Source: SKVR01 sp037441525
Lineage (GTDB): Bacteria; Bacteroidota; Bacteroidia; Bacteroidales; UBA7960
Reading direction: 5' to 3'
Length of the DNA: 64,000 nt
Assembly: GCA_037441525.1 (NCBI GenBank)
Contig: JBBISA010000009.1
Coordinates: forward strand, 1-64,000
Shown here: positions 17,778-27,249 of the stretch, piece by piece
Position numbering within the stretch: position 1 is the stretch's first letter
How the letters are laid out: each line of letters starts with the position of its first letter
Notes under the pieces: generated by a model
The model's database searches: none
Seen by the model: the letters and a program-made list of their open reading frames with translations, nothing else
Told to the model about the DNA's origin: nothing
Translations under genes and position numbers: made by a program

Positions 17778-19358
17778 ATGGGAGGAGGAAAACAAACCCC
17801 GCGGCAAAAAATGATCGGTATGATGTACCTTGTGTTAACAGCACTATTGGCTCTTAACGTATCGGTTACCGTTCTCGATGCCTTCGTGATGGTTGATCAG
17901 GGACTACAACAAACCAATAAGAACTTCGAAAGGAACCTTCAATTGATATATAATGCATTTGAAGAACAAAAAAGGGATAATCCTGCAAGGGTCGAAGATT
18001 ATTATGTAAAAGCCCAGGAAGCCCAGAGACTTTCGCAAGAACTGGTTTCGTTTATAAAACAAAGCAGAAGTGAAATGATCGCGGCTGTGGATAAAATTCC
18101 AACCGAAGTTGCTGACACACTTTTCCTTCTTGACATGAAAGCCAAGGATAACTACAGTGGTTCATCCACCTTCTGGATGATGCAAGGTGTTGATGGAGCA
18201 ATGGCATCTGGCGACCCCGGTGGCGCAGGTACACGTGGATACGAATTAAGAGAAAGGATAGAGTCATTCAAAAACGCAATGATTCAACTTTTGCCCGAAG
18301 GAACAAATATTCAGCTGGGACTTGATGTTGCCGGACCGTTTTATGATAAGGGAGGCAAAGAGGTAACCTGGCAAACCGCTATGTTCGACAGGCAAATACC
18401 CGTTGCTGCTGCTACCAATCTTAGCCGTCTGATAACAGAAGTGCGTAACATTGAATTTGATGTTGTGAGAGCGCTGTTTGAATCCATTGGCGCCGGAACA
18501 TTTACCTTCGATGTGGTGGAAGCCCGTGTTATACCCAAGAGCCAGATTGTGCTGCAAGGGGACTATTTTGAAGCCGACGTGCTGGTTGCTGCCTATGATT
18601 CCAAACAGTCTCCCCAGGTTATTATGGGAGGAAGGGTAATTGAAAATAATAAAATCAGAATTCCTGCATCGTCTGAAGGAGTGCAGCGCTACAGCGGCAT
18701 GGTTCGTATTATGGGTCCTGATGGCCCTCAGGAATATCAATTCAATGGTGATTTTATTGTTCAAAAACCTGCCGCAACCGTAAGTGCAGATGCAATGAAT
18801 GTATTCTACCTCGGTGTTGACAATCCTGTATCTGTTTCAGTTCCTGGTTTAACTTCTGGTGCACTTCAACCCCGCATCAGTGGCGCTGGCAACCAGCTTA
18901 TCCGCAGACCCACCGGAGGCTACAACGTAAGATTAAGCCAAAACCAAAGCACAAACGAAATGGTTACCATATCAGCCTTTGCAATGGTTGATGGGCAACT
19001 AAGAAATATGGGTGATGCCAGATTCAGAGTTAAGCAAATTCCAGACCCTTACCCGGAAATTGCAGGACAAACCGAAGGCCCTATATCAAGGGAGATTCTG
19101 GCCGGCGCACCAATCATTCCAAGAATGAAAGATTTTGACTTTAAAATGGACTTCAGGATTACTTCATTTTCAATGAACACAACCATTGCCGGCGACTTCA
19201 TAGATATGCGTTCTAATTCGAACCTGCAGACCCCGGAAATGACCAACCTTATCAGACGTGCAAACCGAGGACAAAGGTTTACCTTCCAGGACATAAAGGC
19301 AGTTGGCGATGATGGACGTGTGCGTAGTCTTCCACCCATGGTTTTCAGAATTCAATAA
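17778..19358 (+). CDS. gldM: T9SS motor protein GldM/PorM
   Basis: 526 residues, normal length. A short cytosolic N-terminus (MGGGKQTPRQKMIG) with Arg9 precedes a single TM helix (MYLVLTALLALNVSVTVLDAF). The rest is periplasmic: a helical bundle D1 to about residue 220 and immunoglobulin-like D2-D4 domains that span the periplasm and contact the GldK/GldN ring. The N-terminal Arg is conserved in GldM and implicated in proton coupling with GldL. It lies 62 bp after gldL; gldN follows after 27 bp. Confidence 0.95.
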   Translation: MGGGKQTPRQKMIGMMYLVLTALLALNVSVTVLDAFVMVDQGLQQTNKNFERNLQLIYNAFEEQKRDNPARVEDYYVKAQEAQRLSQELVSFIKQSRSEMIAAVDKIPTEVADTLFLLDMKAKDNYSGSSTFWMMQGVDGAMASGDPGGAGTRGYELRERIESFKNAMIQLLPEGTNIQLGLDVAGPFYDKGGKEVTWQTAMFDRQIPVAAATNLSRLITEVRNIEFDVVRALFESIGAGTFTFDVVEARVIPKSQIVLQGDYFEADVLVAAYDSKQSPQVIMGGRVIENNKIRIPASSEGVQRYSGMVRIMGPDGPQEYQFNGDFIVQKPAATVSADAMNVFYLGVDNPVSVSVPGLTSGALQPRISGAGNQLIRRPTGGYNVRLSQNQSTNEMVTISAFAMVDGQLRNMGDARFRVKQIPDPYPEIAGQTEGPISREILAGAPIIPRMKDFDFKMDFRITSFSMNTTIAGDFIDMRSNSNLQTPEMTNLIRRANRGQRFTFQDIKAVGDDGRVRSLPPMVFRIQ

Positions 19359-19385
19359 AAAATTAAAATATTGGAGGTTAAATTT

Positions 19386-20240
19386 ATGACCAGATTAAAA
19401 AGTATATTCGTTCTGTCGATAACAGTTTTACTGTTTACCAACTCTCTCATGGCCCAGGTGCTCGAAGGTGGTACTCCCCGCGATGGTTTTTACGACAAAA
19501 TTTGGATTGAAGAAAAAAGGCCTATCCCTCTGGCTTATGTCAGGGAAGCTGATATTCTTTGGTCAAAAAGAATTTGGCAGGTTATTGACCTGAGGGAAAA
19601 AATCAATCTTCCGCTCTATTTTCCCACTTCAACAATGGACGACAGGCAAAGCCTAATGCAAGTAATAATGTCTTCTATTAACGAAGGTTCAATTCAGGCT
19701 TACCAGGATGAAGAGTTTTCTATAACTTTTACTCCTGAAGAAATCAGAACCCGATATGCAAGAGAGGAAACGCGAAAACTTACCCGCCCAACCCCTCCTT
19801 ATCAGGAATATGACACTACCTTTATAATTCCGTTAAATCCTGATGATGTTAACAAATTCCGGATCAAGGAAGATTGGTTCTTTGACAAAAAACGTTCTGT
19901 ACTTGACGTTCGTATCCTGGGTATTTGCCCGGTAAGAGAAGCTGTTGATGCCACCACCGGCGAAAGTCTTGGTGATCAGGCTCTTTTCTGGATATATTTC
20001 CCCGAGGCACGAAATATTCTGGTTAATGCTGAAGTTTTTAACCGCCAGAACGATGCACAAAGAATCTCTTTCGACGATTTGTTTCTCCGTCGTATGTTCA
20101 ACAGTTATATTTATAAAGAATCGAACGTTTACGACCGGATGATCAGAGAGTATATTGAAAATGGCCTGGATCAATTGCTTGAAGCTGAGCGCATCAAGGG
20201 TGATATCCGCAATTATGAACTTGACCTTTGGGAATATTAA
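19386..20240 (+). CDS. gldN: T9SS ring protein GldN/PorN
   Basis: 284 residues from the ATG at 19386. An in-frame TTG at 19371 was rejected because it adds residues before a good signal peptide (FVLSITVLLFTNSLMAQ). The sequence TTGGAGGTTAAATTTATG puts a near-perfect Shine-Dalgarno at a plausible distance, unusual for this phylum. GldN is the soluble periplasmic partner of GldK in the T9SS ring. Family features: READILWSKRIWQVIDLREK and VLDVRILGICPVREAVD. It is the last gene of the porP-gldKLMN run and is followed by a strong terminator. Confidence 0.95.
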   Translation: MTRLKSIFVLSITVLLFTNSLMAQVLEGGTPRDGFYDKIWIEEKRPIPLAYVREADILWSKRIWQVIDLREKINLPLYFPTSTMDDRQSLMQVIMSSINEGSIQAYQDEEFSITFTPEEIRTRYAREETRKLTRPTPPYQEYDTTFIIPLNPDDVNKFRIKEDWFFDKKRSVLDVRILGICPVREAVDATTGESLGDQALFWIYFPEARNILVNAEVFNRQNDAQRISFDDLFLRRMFNSYIYKESNVYDRMIREYIENGLDQLLEAERIKGDIRNYELDLWEY

Positions 20241-20264
20241 GAACCTTTTCAGTTAATTTCTATA

Positions 20265-20305
20265 AAACAGGGTGCTTTCTTCGGAAAGCACCCTGTTTCT
20301 TTTTC
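20265..20305 (+). terminator. Rho-independent terminator after gldN
   Basis: A perfect 15-bp stem (20265-20279 with 20284-20298) closed by a TTCG tetraloop and followed by CTTTTTC. This ends the T9SS core operon. The minus strand can form the same hairpin and carries T residues after it, so it may also act on fumC transcripts. Confidence 0.9.
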
Positions 20306-20320
20306 AGCCGCTCTAAAGGG

Positions 20321-20409
20321 TTGTTAAAATATAGGTCGCATAATCTTGAAACTATTAATTTCTATTGACGGTCATTAGAAAAAATGGCTAAAGACAAATT
20401 TGGGTTAAA
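20321..20409 (+). repeat. Dispersed intergenic repeat, copy A (short form)
   Basis: Shares the 3' part of copies B and C: TTGTTAAAAT near 20321, TATTGACGGTCATTAGAAAA near 20363 and GGCTAAAGACAAATTTGGGT ending near 20405. The upstream sequence CCGCTCTAAAG (20308-20318) resembles the left end of the long copies, so the hairpin module seen in B and C appears to be missing. Its last bases include the fumC stop codon (20405-20407). Confidence 0.65.
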
Positions 20410-21787
20410 TCATTTTGGCGGGGTCAACCCATTTATCAAAGTCTTCTGCTTTAACCAAACCTGTTTCAATGGCTGCCTGTTTAAGGGTAAGATTCTTCTT
20501 GTGCGCTTTCTTGGCTATTTTAGCGGCATTATCATATCCAATATGGGGATTAAGAGCGGTAACCAGCATTAAGGAATTATTGAGGTGAGCCTTTATATTG
20601 TGGGTGCGTGCTTCAATCCCATCAACGCAATTTGTACGAAATGAATCGGATGCATCGCCCAACAACCTTGCCGACTGTAAAAGGTTGTAGATCATAACCG
20701 GTTTAAATACATTTAGTTGAAAGTGGCCATTCATACCACCAACCGTGATAGCTGTATCGTTGCCAATAACCTGGGCAGCAACCATGGTCATAGCTTCGGG
20801 TTGAGTTGGGTTTACCTTACCTGGCATAATTGATGAACCTGGTTCATTTTCGGGTAGGGCAAGCTCGCCAAATCCACATCGGGGGCCTGAACCAAGAAAG
20901 CGTATATCGTTGGCAATTTTCATCATAGAAACGGCAACCTGCTTAAGAGCACCGCTGGTTTCAACAATGGCATCGTGGGCCGAAAGAGCCTCAAATTTAT
21001 TGGGTGCGGTAATAAATGGCAATCCGGTTATAGAGGCTATTTCGCGTGCAACGGCTGTGTCAAAACCTTTGGGTGAGTTGATGCCTGTACCCACCGCAGT
21101 GCCTCCCAGGGCAAGTTCGCGCAAATGTTCCAAAGTATTCTTTATCGCCCTGGTGCCATGGTCGAGTTGCGAAACGTACCCTGAGAATTCCTGCCCCAGG
21201 GTGAGTGGTGTTGCATCCATAAGGTGTGTGCGGCCAATTTTTACAATGGCGGCAAATTCATCCGATTTTTTCTGAAGAGATTCCTTCAGTAATTCAAGCG
21301 CCGGAATGGTGCTTTCGACAACAATTTTATACGCCGCTATGTGCATGGCAGCCGGGAAAGTATCATTGGATGATTGCGATTTATTTACATGGTCGTTGGG
21401 ATGTACTTTCTTTACATCGTCGTCTAATTTTCCTCTCAGCAGCTCGTGTGCCCTATTGGCAATTACTTCATTCAGGTTCATATTAGTTTGTGTACCCGAA
21501 CCGGTTTGCCATACTACAAGAGGAAAATTACCATCAAGCTTTCCGGCAAGAATCTCATCGCAGGCCTGAACTATTACTCCTGCGATATCAGATTTTAAAA
21601 CACCCATATTCTCATTGGTGAGAGCACAGGCTTTTTTAAGAACTGCAAAAGCTTCTATTATTTCTTCTGGCATCTTTTCCCTGCCAATCTTGAAATTCTG
21701 CAATGAACGCTGTGTCTGGGCTCCCCAGTATTTATCAGCAGGTACTTCAACAAGGCCAAGAGAATCCTTTTCTTTCCGTGTTTTCAT
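20405..21787 (-). CDS. fumC: Fumarate hydratase class II FumC
   Basis: 460 residues, cytosolic homotetramer of the TCA cycle interconverting fumarate and L-malate without an iron-sulfur cluster. The superfamily signature GSSIMPGKVNPTQPE begins at residue 317 with catalytic Ser318, and GRTHLMDATP carries His188; both fall at the E. coli FumC positions. TGSGTQTNMNLNEVI near residue 95 is the substrate loop. It is transcribed toward the gldN terminator; its stop codon lies within a copy of the intergenic repeat. Confidence 0.96.
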   Translation of the reverse strand: MKTRKEKDSLGLVEVPADKYWGAQTQRSLQNFKIGREKMPEEIIEAFAVLKKACALTNENMGVLKSDIAGVIVQACDEILAGKLDGNFPLVVWQTGSGTQTNMNLNEVIANRAHELLRGKLDDDVKKVHPNDHVNKSQSSNDTFPAAMHIAAYKIVVESTIPALELLKESLQKKSDEFAAIVKIGRTHLMDATPLTLGQEFSGYVSQLDHGTRAIKNTLEHLRELALGGTAVGTGINSPKGFDTAVAREIASITGLPFITAPNKFEALSAHDAIVETSGALKQVAVSMMKIANDIRFLGSGPRCGFGELALPENEPGSSIMPGKVNPTQPEAMTMVAAQVIGNDTAITVGGMNGHFQLNVFKPVMIYNLLQSARLLGDASDSFRTNCVDGIEARTHNIKAHLNNSLMLVTALNPHIGYDNAAKIAKKAHKKNLTLKQAAIETGLVKAEDFDKWVDPAKMI

Positions 21788-22010
21788 AAATGAATTGATT
21801 TAAAAGGGTTTAAAAACTCATTTGGTATATTTCAGAACGATACAAGCAATGTGTAAGGAGTCAACGTTTATTTTTCATTTGTAATGAACAAGGTTGAAAA
21901 ACTTATTGGGTTGTTAAAATTACTGATTAGGAATCCACCTGGCAAATTTACTTAGCTAATTTTTAAAATTATAACATGCTGTATGTGTTAACGATTCTGG
22001 CCAATAACAG

Positions 22011-22018
22011 TATATTTG
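22011..22018 (+). promoter_or_regulatory. Promoter -7 element of rbfA
   Basis: TATATTTG matches the TANNTTTG element of Bacteroidota promoters, 18 bases before the rbfA ATG, which would give a very short leader. No exact TTTG -33 element was found. Confidence 0.4.
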
Positions 22019-22036
22019 CATTAAATAATCGAATTT

Positions 22037-22372
22037 ATGGATACTAACAGACAAAAGAAGGTGAATAAATTGCTTCAAAAGGATCTGGGGGAGATTTTCC
22101 AGCGCGAAGCACAAAATCATTTTCAACGGGCTCTGATTACTGTAACCCATGTTAGAGTTACACCCGACCTTTCCATTGCTAAAGTTTATCTGAGCATTTT
22201 TGGCGCTGATGGTGCCACTATTCTTAAACTTATACAAACACATACTTCCGAAATAAGAAAACAACTTGGTTTACGAATAAAAAACCAACTGCGAATTGTG
22301 CCTCAACTTCAGTTTTTTATTGACGACAGCCTTGACTATATCGAAAATATTGAAAACCTGCTAAAAAACTAA
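22037..22372 (+). CDS. rbfA: 30S ribosome-binding factor RbfA
   Basis: 111 residues, KH-like fold. RbfA assists late maturation of the 30S subunit and 16S 5'-end processing. Motifs: RQKKVNKLLQKDLGEIF at the N-terminus, ITVTHVRVTPDLSIAKVYLS in the centre and the C-terminal PQLQFFIDDSLDYIENIENLL. A methyltransferase gene begins eight bases after its stop, and a LolE-like permease after that, so the three probably form one transcript. Confidence 0.93.
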   Translation: MDTNRQKKVNKLLQKDLGEIFQREAQNHFQRALITVTHVRVTPDLSIAKVYLSIFGADGATILKLIQTHTSEIRKQLGLRIKNQLRIVPQLQFFIDDSLDYIENIENLLKN

Positions 22373-22380
22373 CTCAATCG

Positions 22381-23196
22381 ATGAAGTATGATCCGATAAA
22401 GGCCAGCCTGGGTAGGTTTTTCAACAAAAGTACGTTCTTAAGAAAGCTCTTTTACCAGCTTCTCGACCTGCTGTTGCTAAGAGCATGGCATGTGCACCAT
22501 CATCTGAAACCCTTCATAGCCAATAAAAAGAAAGACCTTGATTTCAGGGTACTGGATGCAGGTTTCGGGTTTGGCCAGTATACATGGTTTCTTGCCCGCA
22601 AAGCTCCCCAATGGCAAATTGATGGGATTGAACTAAAATCCGAACAGGTTTTAGATTGTACCACTTTCTTTTCCAAAACAAAAGCAGCCCATAAAGTTAA
22701 ACTATTGAGCGGCGACCTGACACAATTCTCCAACCCCGAAAACTACAATCTGATACTTTCGGTTGATGTAATGGAACATATAGATGATGACCGAAAGGTG
22801 TTTTCGAATTTTTATGCAAGTCTCAAACCAGGCGGAATGCTACTGGTAAGCACACCCTCTGACCAGGGAGGCTCTGGAGTAGAACACGAACATGATGAAT
22901 CATTTATTGAAGAACATGTAAGAGATGGCTATTCTGCAGCAGAAATAACATCCAAACTAACATCAGCAGGTTTCAACAAAACCGAAGTTCTTTACAGCTA
23001 TGGCAAACCGGGCAGCATTTCGTGGAAACTTTCGATGAAATACCCAATACTGATGTTAGGCAGATCAAACCTTTTTTACCTTTTGCTCCCTTTTTGGTAT
23101 ATTATTACTTTTCCTTTATCGTTATTGTTAAACATGGCCGATGTGCACATGAAGCATCTTCGTGGAACTGGATTGATTGTTAAAGCCTGGAAATAA
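22381..23196 (+). CDS. Class I SAM-dependent methyltransferase
   Basis: 271 residues. Motif I VLDAGFGFGQYTWFLA at about residue 56, an acidic strand end (WQIDGIELKSEQ), motif DLILSVDVMEHI-like (YNLILSVDVMEHIDDD) and LKPGGMLLVSTPSD are clear. A C-terminal hydrophobic stretch (YLLLPFWYIITFPLSLLLN) suggests membrane association. Substrate unknown; a lipid or surface glycan is possible but this is inference. It lies between rbfA and the permease with 8- and 21-bp gaps. Confidence 0.85.
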   Translation: MKYDPIKASLGRFFNKSTFLRKLFYQLLDLLLLRAWHVHHHLKPFIANKKKDLDFRVLDAGFGFGQYTWFLARKAPQWQIDGIELKSEQVLDCTTFFSKTKAAHKVKLLSGDLTQFSNPENYNLILSVDVMEHIDDDRKVFSNFYASLKPGGMLLVSTPSDQGGSGVEHEHDESFIEEHVRDGYSAAEITSKLTSAGFNKTEVLYSYGKPGSISWKLSMKYPILMLGRSNLFYLLLPFWYIITFPLSLLLNMADVHMKHLRGTGLIVKAWK

Positions 23197-23217
23197 TCAT
23201 TAAATGCTAAACCTACA

Positions 23218-24444
23218 TTGAATTTTCCCTTTTACATAGCACGCAGGTACCTGTTTGCAAAAAAATCGCAAACTGCGGTGAATGTGCTTACATTGGTTGC
23301 AGTAACCGGTGTTTGCGTGGGTACTATAGCCCTAGTTATTGTGTTATCAGTATTTAATGGTTTTGAAAGGTTAATATTATCGCTTTTCAATTCATTTAAC
23401 CCCGACATTGAAATTACTGTAGCTGAAGGCAAAACGTTTAATTTCGGCGAATTTCCGGCAGAGGAGATAAGAAGGATACCCGGTGTCCTTTATTTAGGCG
23501 AAGTGCTCGAAGAAACAGCCCTTCTTACCTATCGCGATCGCCAGCATATAATTAAACTAAGAGGAGTTGATGACAACTACCGCTATATTACCAGGCTCGA
23601 TACCATGATACGCGAAGGAGAATTTAACCTTGTAGATGGCGATATGGAGCAGATAATTCTTGGACAAGGTGTAGCATATATGATCAACGCCAACATCTGG
23701 GATTACCTTACCCCTCTGAATCTTTATATTCCACGCAGGGGTAATGTTTCTCTTATGAATCCCACATCAGCTTTCAGTGCAAGTTCGGTGTATGCCTCAG
23801 GCGTTTTTTCGGTTCAGGCCGAATTCGATGCTGATTACGTTATAGCCCCTATTTCTCTGGTAAGATATCTAACCCAACACGAATCAGAGGTAACGGCAGC
23901 AATGCTGGCAATTGACCCCACGGCAAATGTGAACCAGATTCAGAAACAGATAATGCAAATAATTGGCGACCGGTTTGTGGTGAAAAACAGATTGCAACAG
24001 GAAGAATTTCTTTACAAGGTAATGCGGTCTGAAAAATGGGCCATTTTCCTCATTCTTAGTTTTATATTGGTTATAGCCGCATTTAATATAACCGGAAGCC
24101 TTACCATGCTGATACTTGAAAAACGAAAAGACATAGGTACTATCTGGAAACTGGGGGCACAGATTAAAACCATTAACCAAATCTTTCTTTACGAAGGAAT
24201 ACTAATTAGTTCGGGGGGTGCTTTGGCAGGACTTGTTCTGGGCACTGTGATTTGCTGGGTACAGATAGAGTTTGGGGTAATAGGTATCCAGGCGCAGGGA
24301 ACATTTATAATTGATGCGTATCCGGTACACATTAATCCATTTGACTTAATTCTGGTCTTTGTAACTGTTAATGCCATCGGAATCGGAGCATCAATGCTTC
24401 CGCTACAAAAAATCAAATCTCTGCTTACAGATAGCACACATTAA
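23218..24444 (+). CDS. LolC/LolE-type ABC transporter permease (FtsX-like)
   Basis: 408 residues starting at TTG. No in-frame ATG lies upstream (the ATG at 23204 is out of frame and stops at once), and MNFPFYIARRYLFAKKSQTA is the expected N-terminus of this family. MacB-type topology: TM1 (VAVTGVCVGTIALVIVLSVFN), a periplasmic domain to about residue 275, then three TM helices including FLILSFILVIAAFNITGSL and the FtsX-like segment EKRKDIGTIWKLGA. Relatives release lipoproteins from the inner membrane with a LolD-type ATPase, which is not in the window. Probably cotranscribed with rbfA. Confidence 0.87.
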   Translation: MNFPFYIARRYLFAKKSQTAVNVLTLVAVTGVCVGTIALVIVLSVFNGFERLILSLFNSFNPDIEITVAEGKTFNFGEFPAEEIRRIPGVLYLGEVLEETALLTYRDRQHIIKLRGVDDNYRYITRLDTMIREGEFNLVDGDMEQIILGQGVAYMINANIWDYLTPLNLYIPRRGNVSLMNPTSAFSASSVYASGVFSVQAEFDADYVIAPISLVRYLTQHESEVTAAMLAIDPTANVNQIQKQIMQIIGDRFVVKNRLQQEEFLYKVMRSEKWAIFLILSFILVIAAFNITGSLTMLILEKRKDIGTIWKLGAQIKTINQIFLYEGILISSGGALAGLVLGTVICWVQIEFGVIGIQAQGTFIIDAYPVHINPFDLILVFVTVNAIGIGASMLPLQKIKSLLTDSTH

Positions 24445-24527
24445 CGCGATAAATCAAAAAATAATGTTAGGATTCCTATAAAAATCAGGCTTTTCTTTTT
24501 TATTAATTTAGCATCAAAAAATGTGTT

Positions 24528-25907
24528 ATGGGAAAAATTGATTCCAGAATTTTGATAATCGATGACGATGAAGATGTTTTGCTAGCTGCCAAATTGTTCC
24601 TTAAACAACATGTAACAATTGTTCACACCGACAAAAATCCCAATAACCTCCCCTCTCTTCTCAAAAATGAGAATTACGATCTCATCCTTCTTGATATGAA
24701 TTTTTCGCGCGATGCAACCAGCGGACAGGAGGGATTTTACTGGCTGAACAAGATTCTGGAAACTGACCCGGCTATTGCCGTAATACTCATTACCGCCTAT
24801 GGCGATATAGAACTTGCTGTGCAGGGAATCAAAGAGGGAGCTACCAATTTTCTGCTTAAACCCTGGGACAATAAAAAACTACTGGCAACCATTGATACAA
24901 CACTTGAGGTTCATCGCTCCAAAAAAGAGGTTATAGATCTGCGCTCCAAACAGAAATTGCTCATTGAACAGGGGGATCAGCCTTTCAGTCATATCATTGG
25001 CCAGTCGGCAAGTATGCTGAATGTGCTGTCTACAGTAAAAAAAGTGGCAAAAACCGATGCCAATATCCTTATTTTGGGCGAGAATGGAACTGGCAAAGAA
25101 GTAATTGCCAGGGCCGTACACCGTGCTTCGCACCGTAAGGATGATGTATTTATCAGCGTTGACCTTGGCGCAATCAGCGAAACGCTTTTCGAAAGCGAAT
25201 TATTCGGGTATAAAAAGGGAGCCTTTACCGATGCCAAAGAAGACCGGGCCGGCAGATTTGAGGCTGCCAATAACGGCACCATTTTTCTTGATGAAATTGG
25301 CAATCTAAGCAGCCCCCTTCAGTCGAAACTCCTCAGTGTATTACAAAACCGAAAGGTGATACGGCTTGGCTCAGTTAAAGAAATTCCTGTGGATGTAAGA
25401 CTGGTTTGTGCTACCAATATGCCCCTTTATCAAATGGTGGATGACCAGAAATTCAGGCAAGACCTGCTGTACCGTATCAATACAGTTGAGATACACTTGC
25501 CCCCTCTCAGAGATCGGATTGAAGATATTTCACGGCTGGTAAACCACTTTCTGGATGTTTACTGTAGAAAATATAAAATGCCTTTGAAAAGGCTTCATGC
25601 ATCTACCCTTAAACGGCTTGAAAAGCACCATTGGCCCGGCAATATAAGGGAACTGCAACATGCCGTTGAGCGTGCAGTTATCATGAGCGATACCAATATT
25701 TTGCAACCCAACGATTTTTTCCTTTCAACCTCCGAGAAAGCTGAAAATGCTGAAGTAATCACTACAGACACCAATCTTGAAGCAACCGAAAAAATGCTTA
25801 TCAGAAAGGTAATTGATAAGCATGGCGGCAACATAAGCAAAGCGGCCAAAGAACTTGGCATTACCAGGGCTTCCCTCTACAGAAGAATTGAGAAATATGA
25901 ACTTTAA
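24528..25907 (+). CDS. NtrC-family sigma-54-dependent response regulator
   Basis: 459 residues in three domains. The receiver (residues 5-125) has the acidic IIDDDEDV pocket, phospho-acceptor Asp56 (LILLDMNFS) and Lys in LLKPW. The AAA+ domain, about 155-385, has Walker A GENGTGKE, the sigma-54 contact loop GAFTDA and GTIFLDEIGNL. The C-terminus is a Fis-type helix-turn-helix (NISKAAKELGITRASLYRRI). It would activate sigma-54 promoters when phosphorylated by the kinase encoded next, which overlaps it by 11 bp. Targets are unknown; the TolC gene downstream is a candidate, though no clear GG-N10-GC promoter was found before it. Confidence 0.94.
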   Translation: MGKIDSRILIIDDDEDVLLAAKLFLKQHVTIVHTDKNPNNLPSLLKNENYDLILLDMNFSRDATSGQEGFYWLNKILETDPAIAVILITAYGDIELAVQGIKEGATNFLLKPWDNKKLLATIDTTLEVHRSKKEVIDLRSKQKLLIEQGDQPFSHIIGQSASMLNVLSTVKKVAKTDANILILGENGTGKEVIARAVHRASHRKDDVFISVDLGAISETLFESELFGYKKGAFTDAKEDRAGRFEAANNGTIFLDEIGNLSSPLQSKLLSVLQNRKVIRLGSVKEIPVDVRLVCATNMPLYQMVDDQKFRQDLLYRINTVEIHLPPLRDRIEDISRLVNHFLDVYCRKYKMPLKRLHASTLKRLEKHHWPGNIRELQHAVERAVIMSDTNILQPNDFFLSTSEKAENAEVITTDTNLEATEKMLIRKVIDKHGGNISKAAKELGITRASLYRRIEKYEL

Positions 25908-27249
25908 AAACTTCCGGTTCAATATTGTTGCCAGAGTACTGCTTATTGTTGCCACAGCAGCGCTGTTTATCTCACTATTTCCAAGGCCGGAGTATATTAT
26001 AACCAGCATTATTGTTGCATCGTTAATTGTATTCCAAATCGCTTCTTTGGTAAACTATGTTGAACGCACCAATCGCAGGCTTACTACATTTCTCGAATCC
26101 ATCAGGCATAGCGATTTTGTTACTTCTTTTTCTGATCACGGCTTAGGAAAAAGTTTTGATGACCTCAACACTGCATTTAACGAAGTTATTAATGAATTTA
26201 AAAAAACCAGAGCATCCCGTGAAGAGCATTTCAATTACCTGCAAACAGTGGTGCAACATATTAGTATCGGGATTATTGTTTTCCAGAAAAATGGAAAGGT
26301 CGACCTGATCAACAACGCTGCGAAACGGATTTTAAAGACTACCGGAGTAAGAATGATCAGTGAAATTGAACAAACCGACAAATCGCTGGCAGAGAAACTT
26401 CTGGAAATGAAAGCAGGCGATACTGCTTTGATTAAAGTGTTTATCGACAATGAACTGCTTCAGCTTTCCATTAAAGCAACAGAATTTAAAATGCGGGGGG
26501 AGGAATTCACCCTGGTTTCCATCCAAAATATCCACAGCGAACTGGAAGCCAAAGAAATGGATTCATGGCAAAAGCTGATAAGAGTTTTAACCCATGAAAT
26601 AATGAATTCGATTACTCCTATCGTTTCACTTTCAGGAACTGTTAAGGATATACTTGTAGATTCGGAGACACTCGAGCTAAGGCAAAACCTCGATGACGAT
26701 GAGGTGGAAAGCATTCTTGGTGCTTTGGGAACCATTGAAAAACGAAGCCAGGGCCTTCTTAACTTCGTGCAAGTTTACCGCAACCTTACAAGAATTCCAA
26801 AACCCAATTTCAGATATATTGAAGTAAGAGAAATATCTGACGCAGTATACAGCCTTCTGCAACCCAAAATTAAGGATCAGGATATCAATTTCCGCATTTC
26901 TATAATGCCCAAAGACCTTAAATTAACAGTAGATCCCGACCTGCTCGAACAGGTGCTCATTAATCTGGTAATAAATTCAATACATGCCGTAAAATACAAA
27001 CCCGATCCCCAGATTAAACTTACCGCATCTATTGCCGCCAATAACCGTGTAAATATTTCGGTAACCGATAATGGGCATGGAATAAAGCCTGATATAGTTG
27101 AAAAAATATTCGTTCCGTTCTTCACTTCCAAAAAGGAAGGTTCAGGAATTGGATTAAGCCTTTCAAGGGAAATCATGCGGCTTCATAAAGGAACCATTAC
27201 CTTTAGGTCGAAACCCAACGAAGAAACAACCTTTACCCTTCATTTCTGA
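25897..27249 (+). CDS. Sensor histidine kinase, NtrB-like
   Basis: 450 residues from an ATG inside the last codons of the regulator gene (11-bp overlap, so translation is coupled). Two N-terminal TM segments (VLLIVATAALFISLF; YIITSIIVASLIVFQIASLV) are followed by a HAMP/PAS-like region. The phosphorylation site is His233 in VLTHEIMNSITPI. ATPase motifs are NLVINSIHAV (N box), VTDNGHGI (G1) and GSGIGLSLSREIM (G2). It is the cognate sensor of the NtrC-type regulator; with no large periplasmic loop, the signal is probably membrane-borne or cytosolic. Confidence 0.93.
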   Translation: MNFKNFRFNIVARVLLIVATAALFISLFPRPEYIITSIIVASLIVFQIASLVNYVERTNRRLTTFLESIRHSDFVTSFSDHGLGKSFDDLNTAFNEVINEFKKTRASREEHFNYLQTVVQHISIGIIVFQKNGKVDLINNAAKRILKTTGVRMISEIEQTDKSLAEKLLEMKAGDTALIKVFIDNELLQLSIKATEFKMRGEEFTLVSIQNIHSELEAKEMDSWQKLIRVLTHEIMNSITPIVSLSGTVKDILVDSETLELRQNLDDDEVESILGALGTIEKRSQGLLNFVQVYRNLTRIPKPNFRYIEVREISDAVYSLLQPKIKDQDINFRISIMPKDLKLTVDPDLLEQVLINLVINSIHAVKYKPDPQIKLTASIAANNRVNISVTDNGHGIKPDIVEKIFVPFFTSKKEGSGIGLSLSREIMRLHKGTITFRSKPNEETTFTLHF

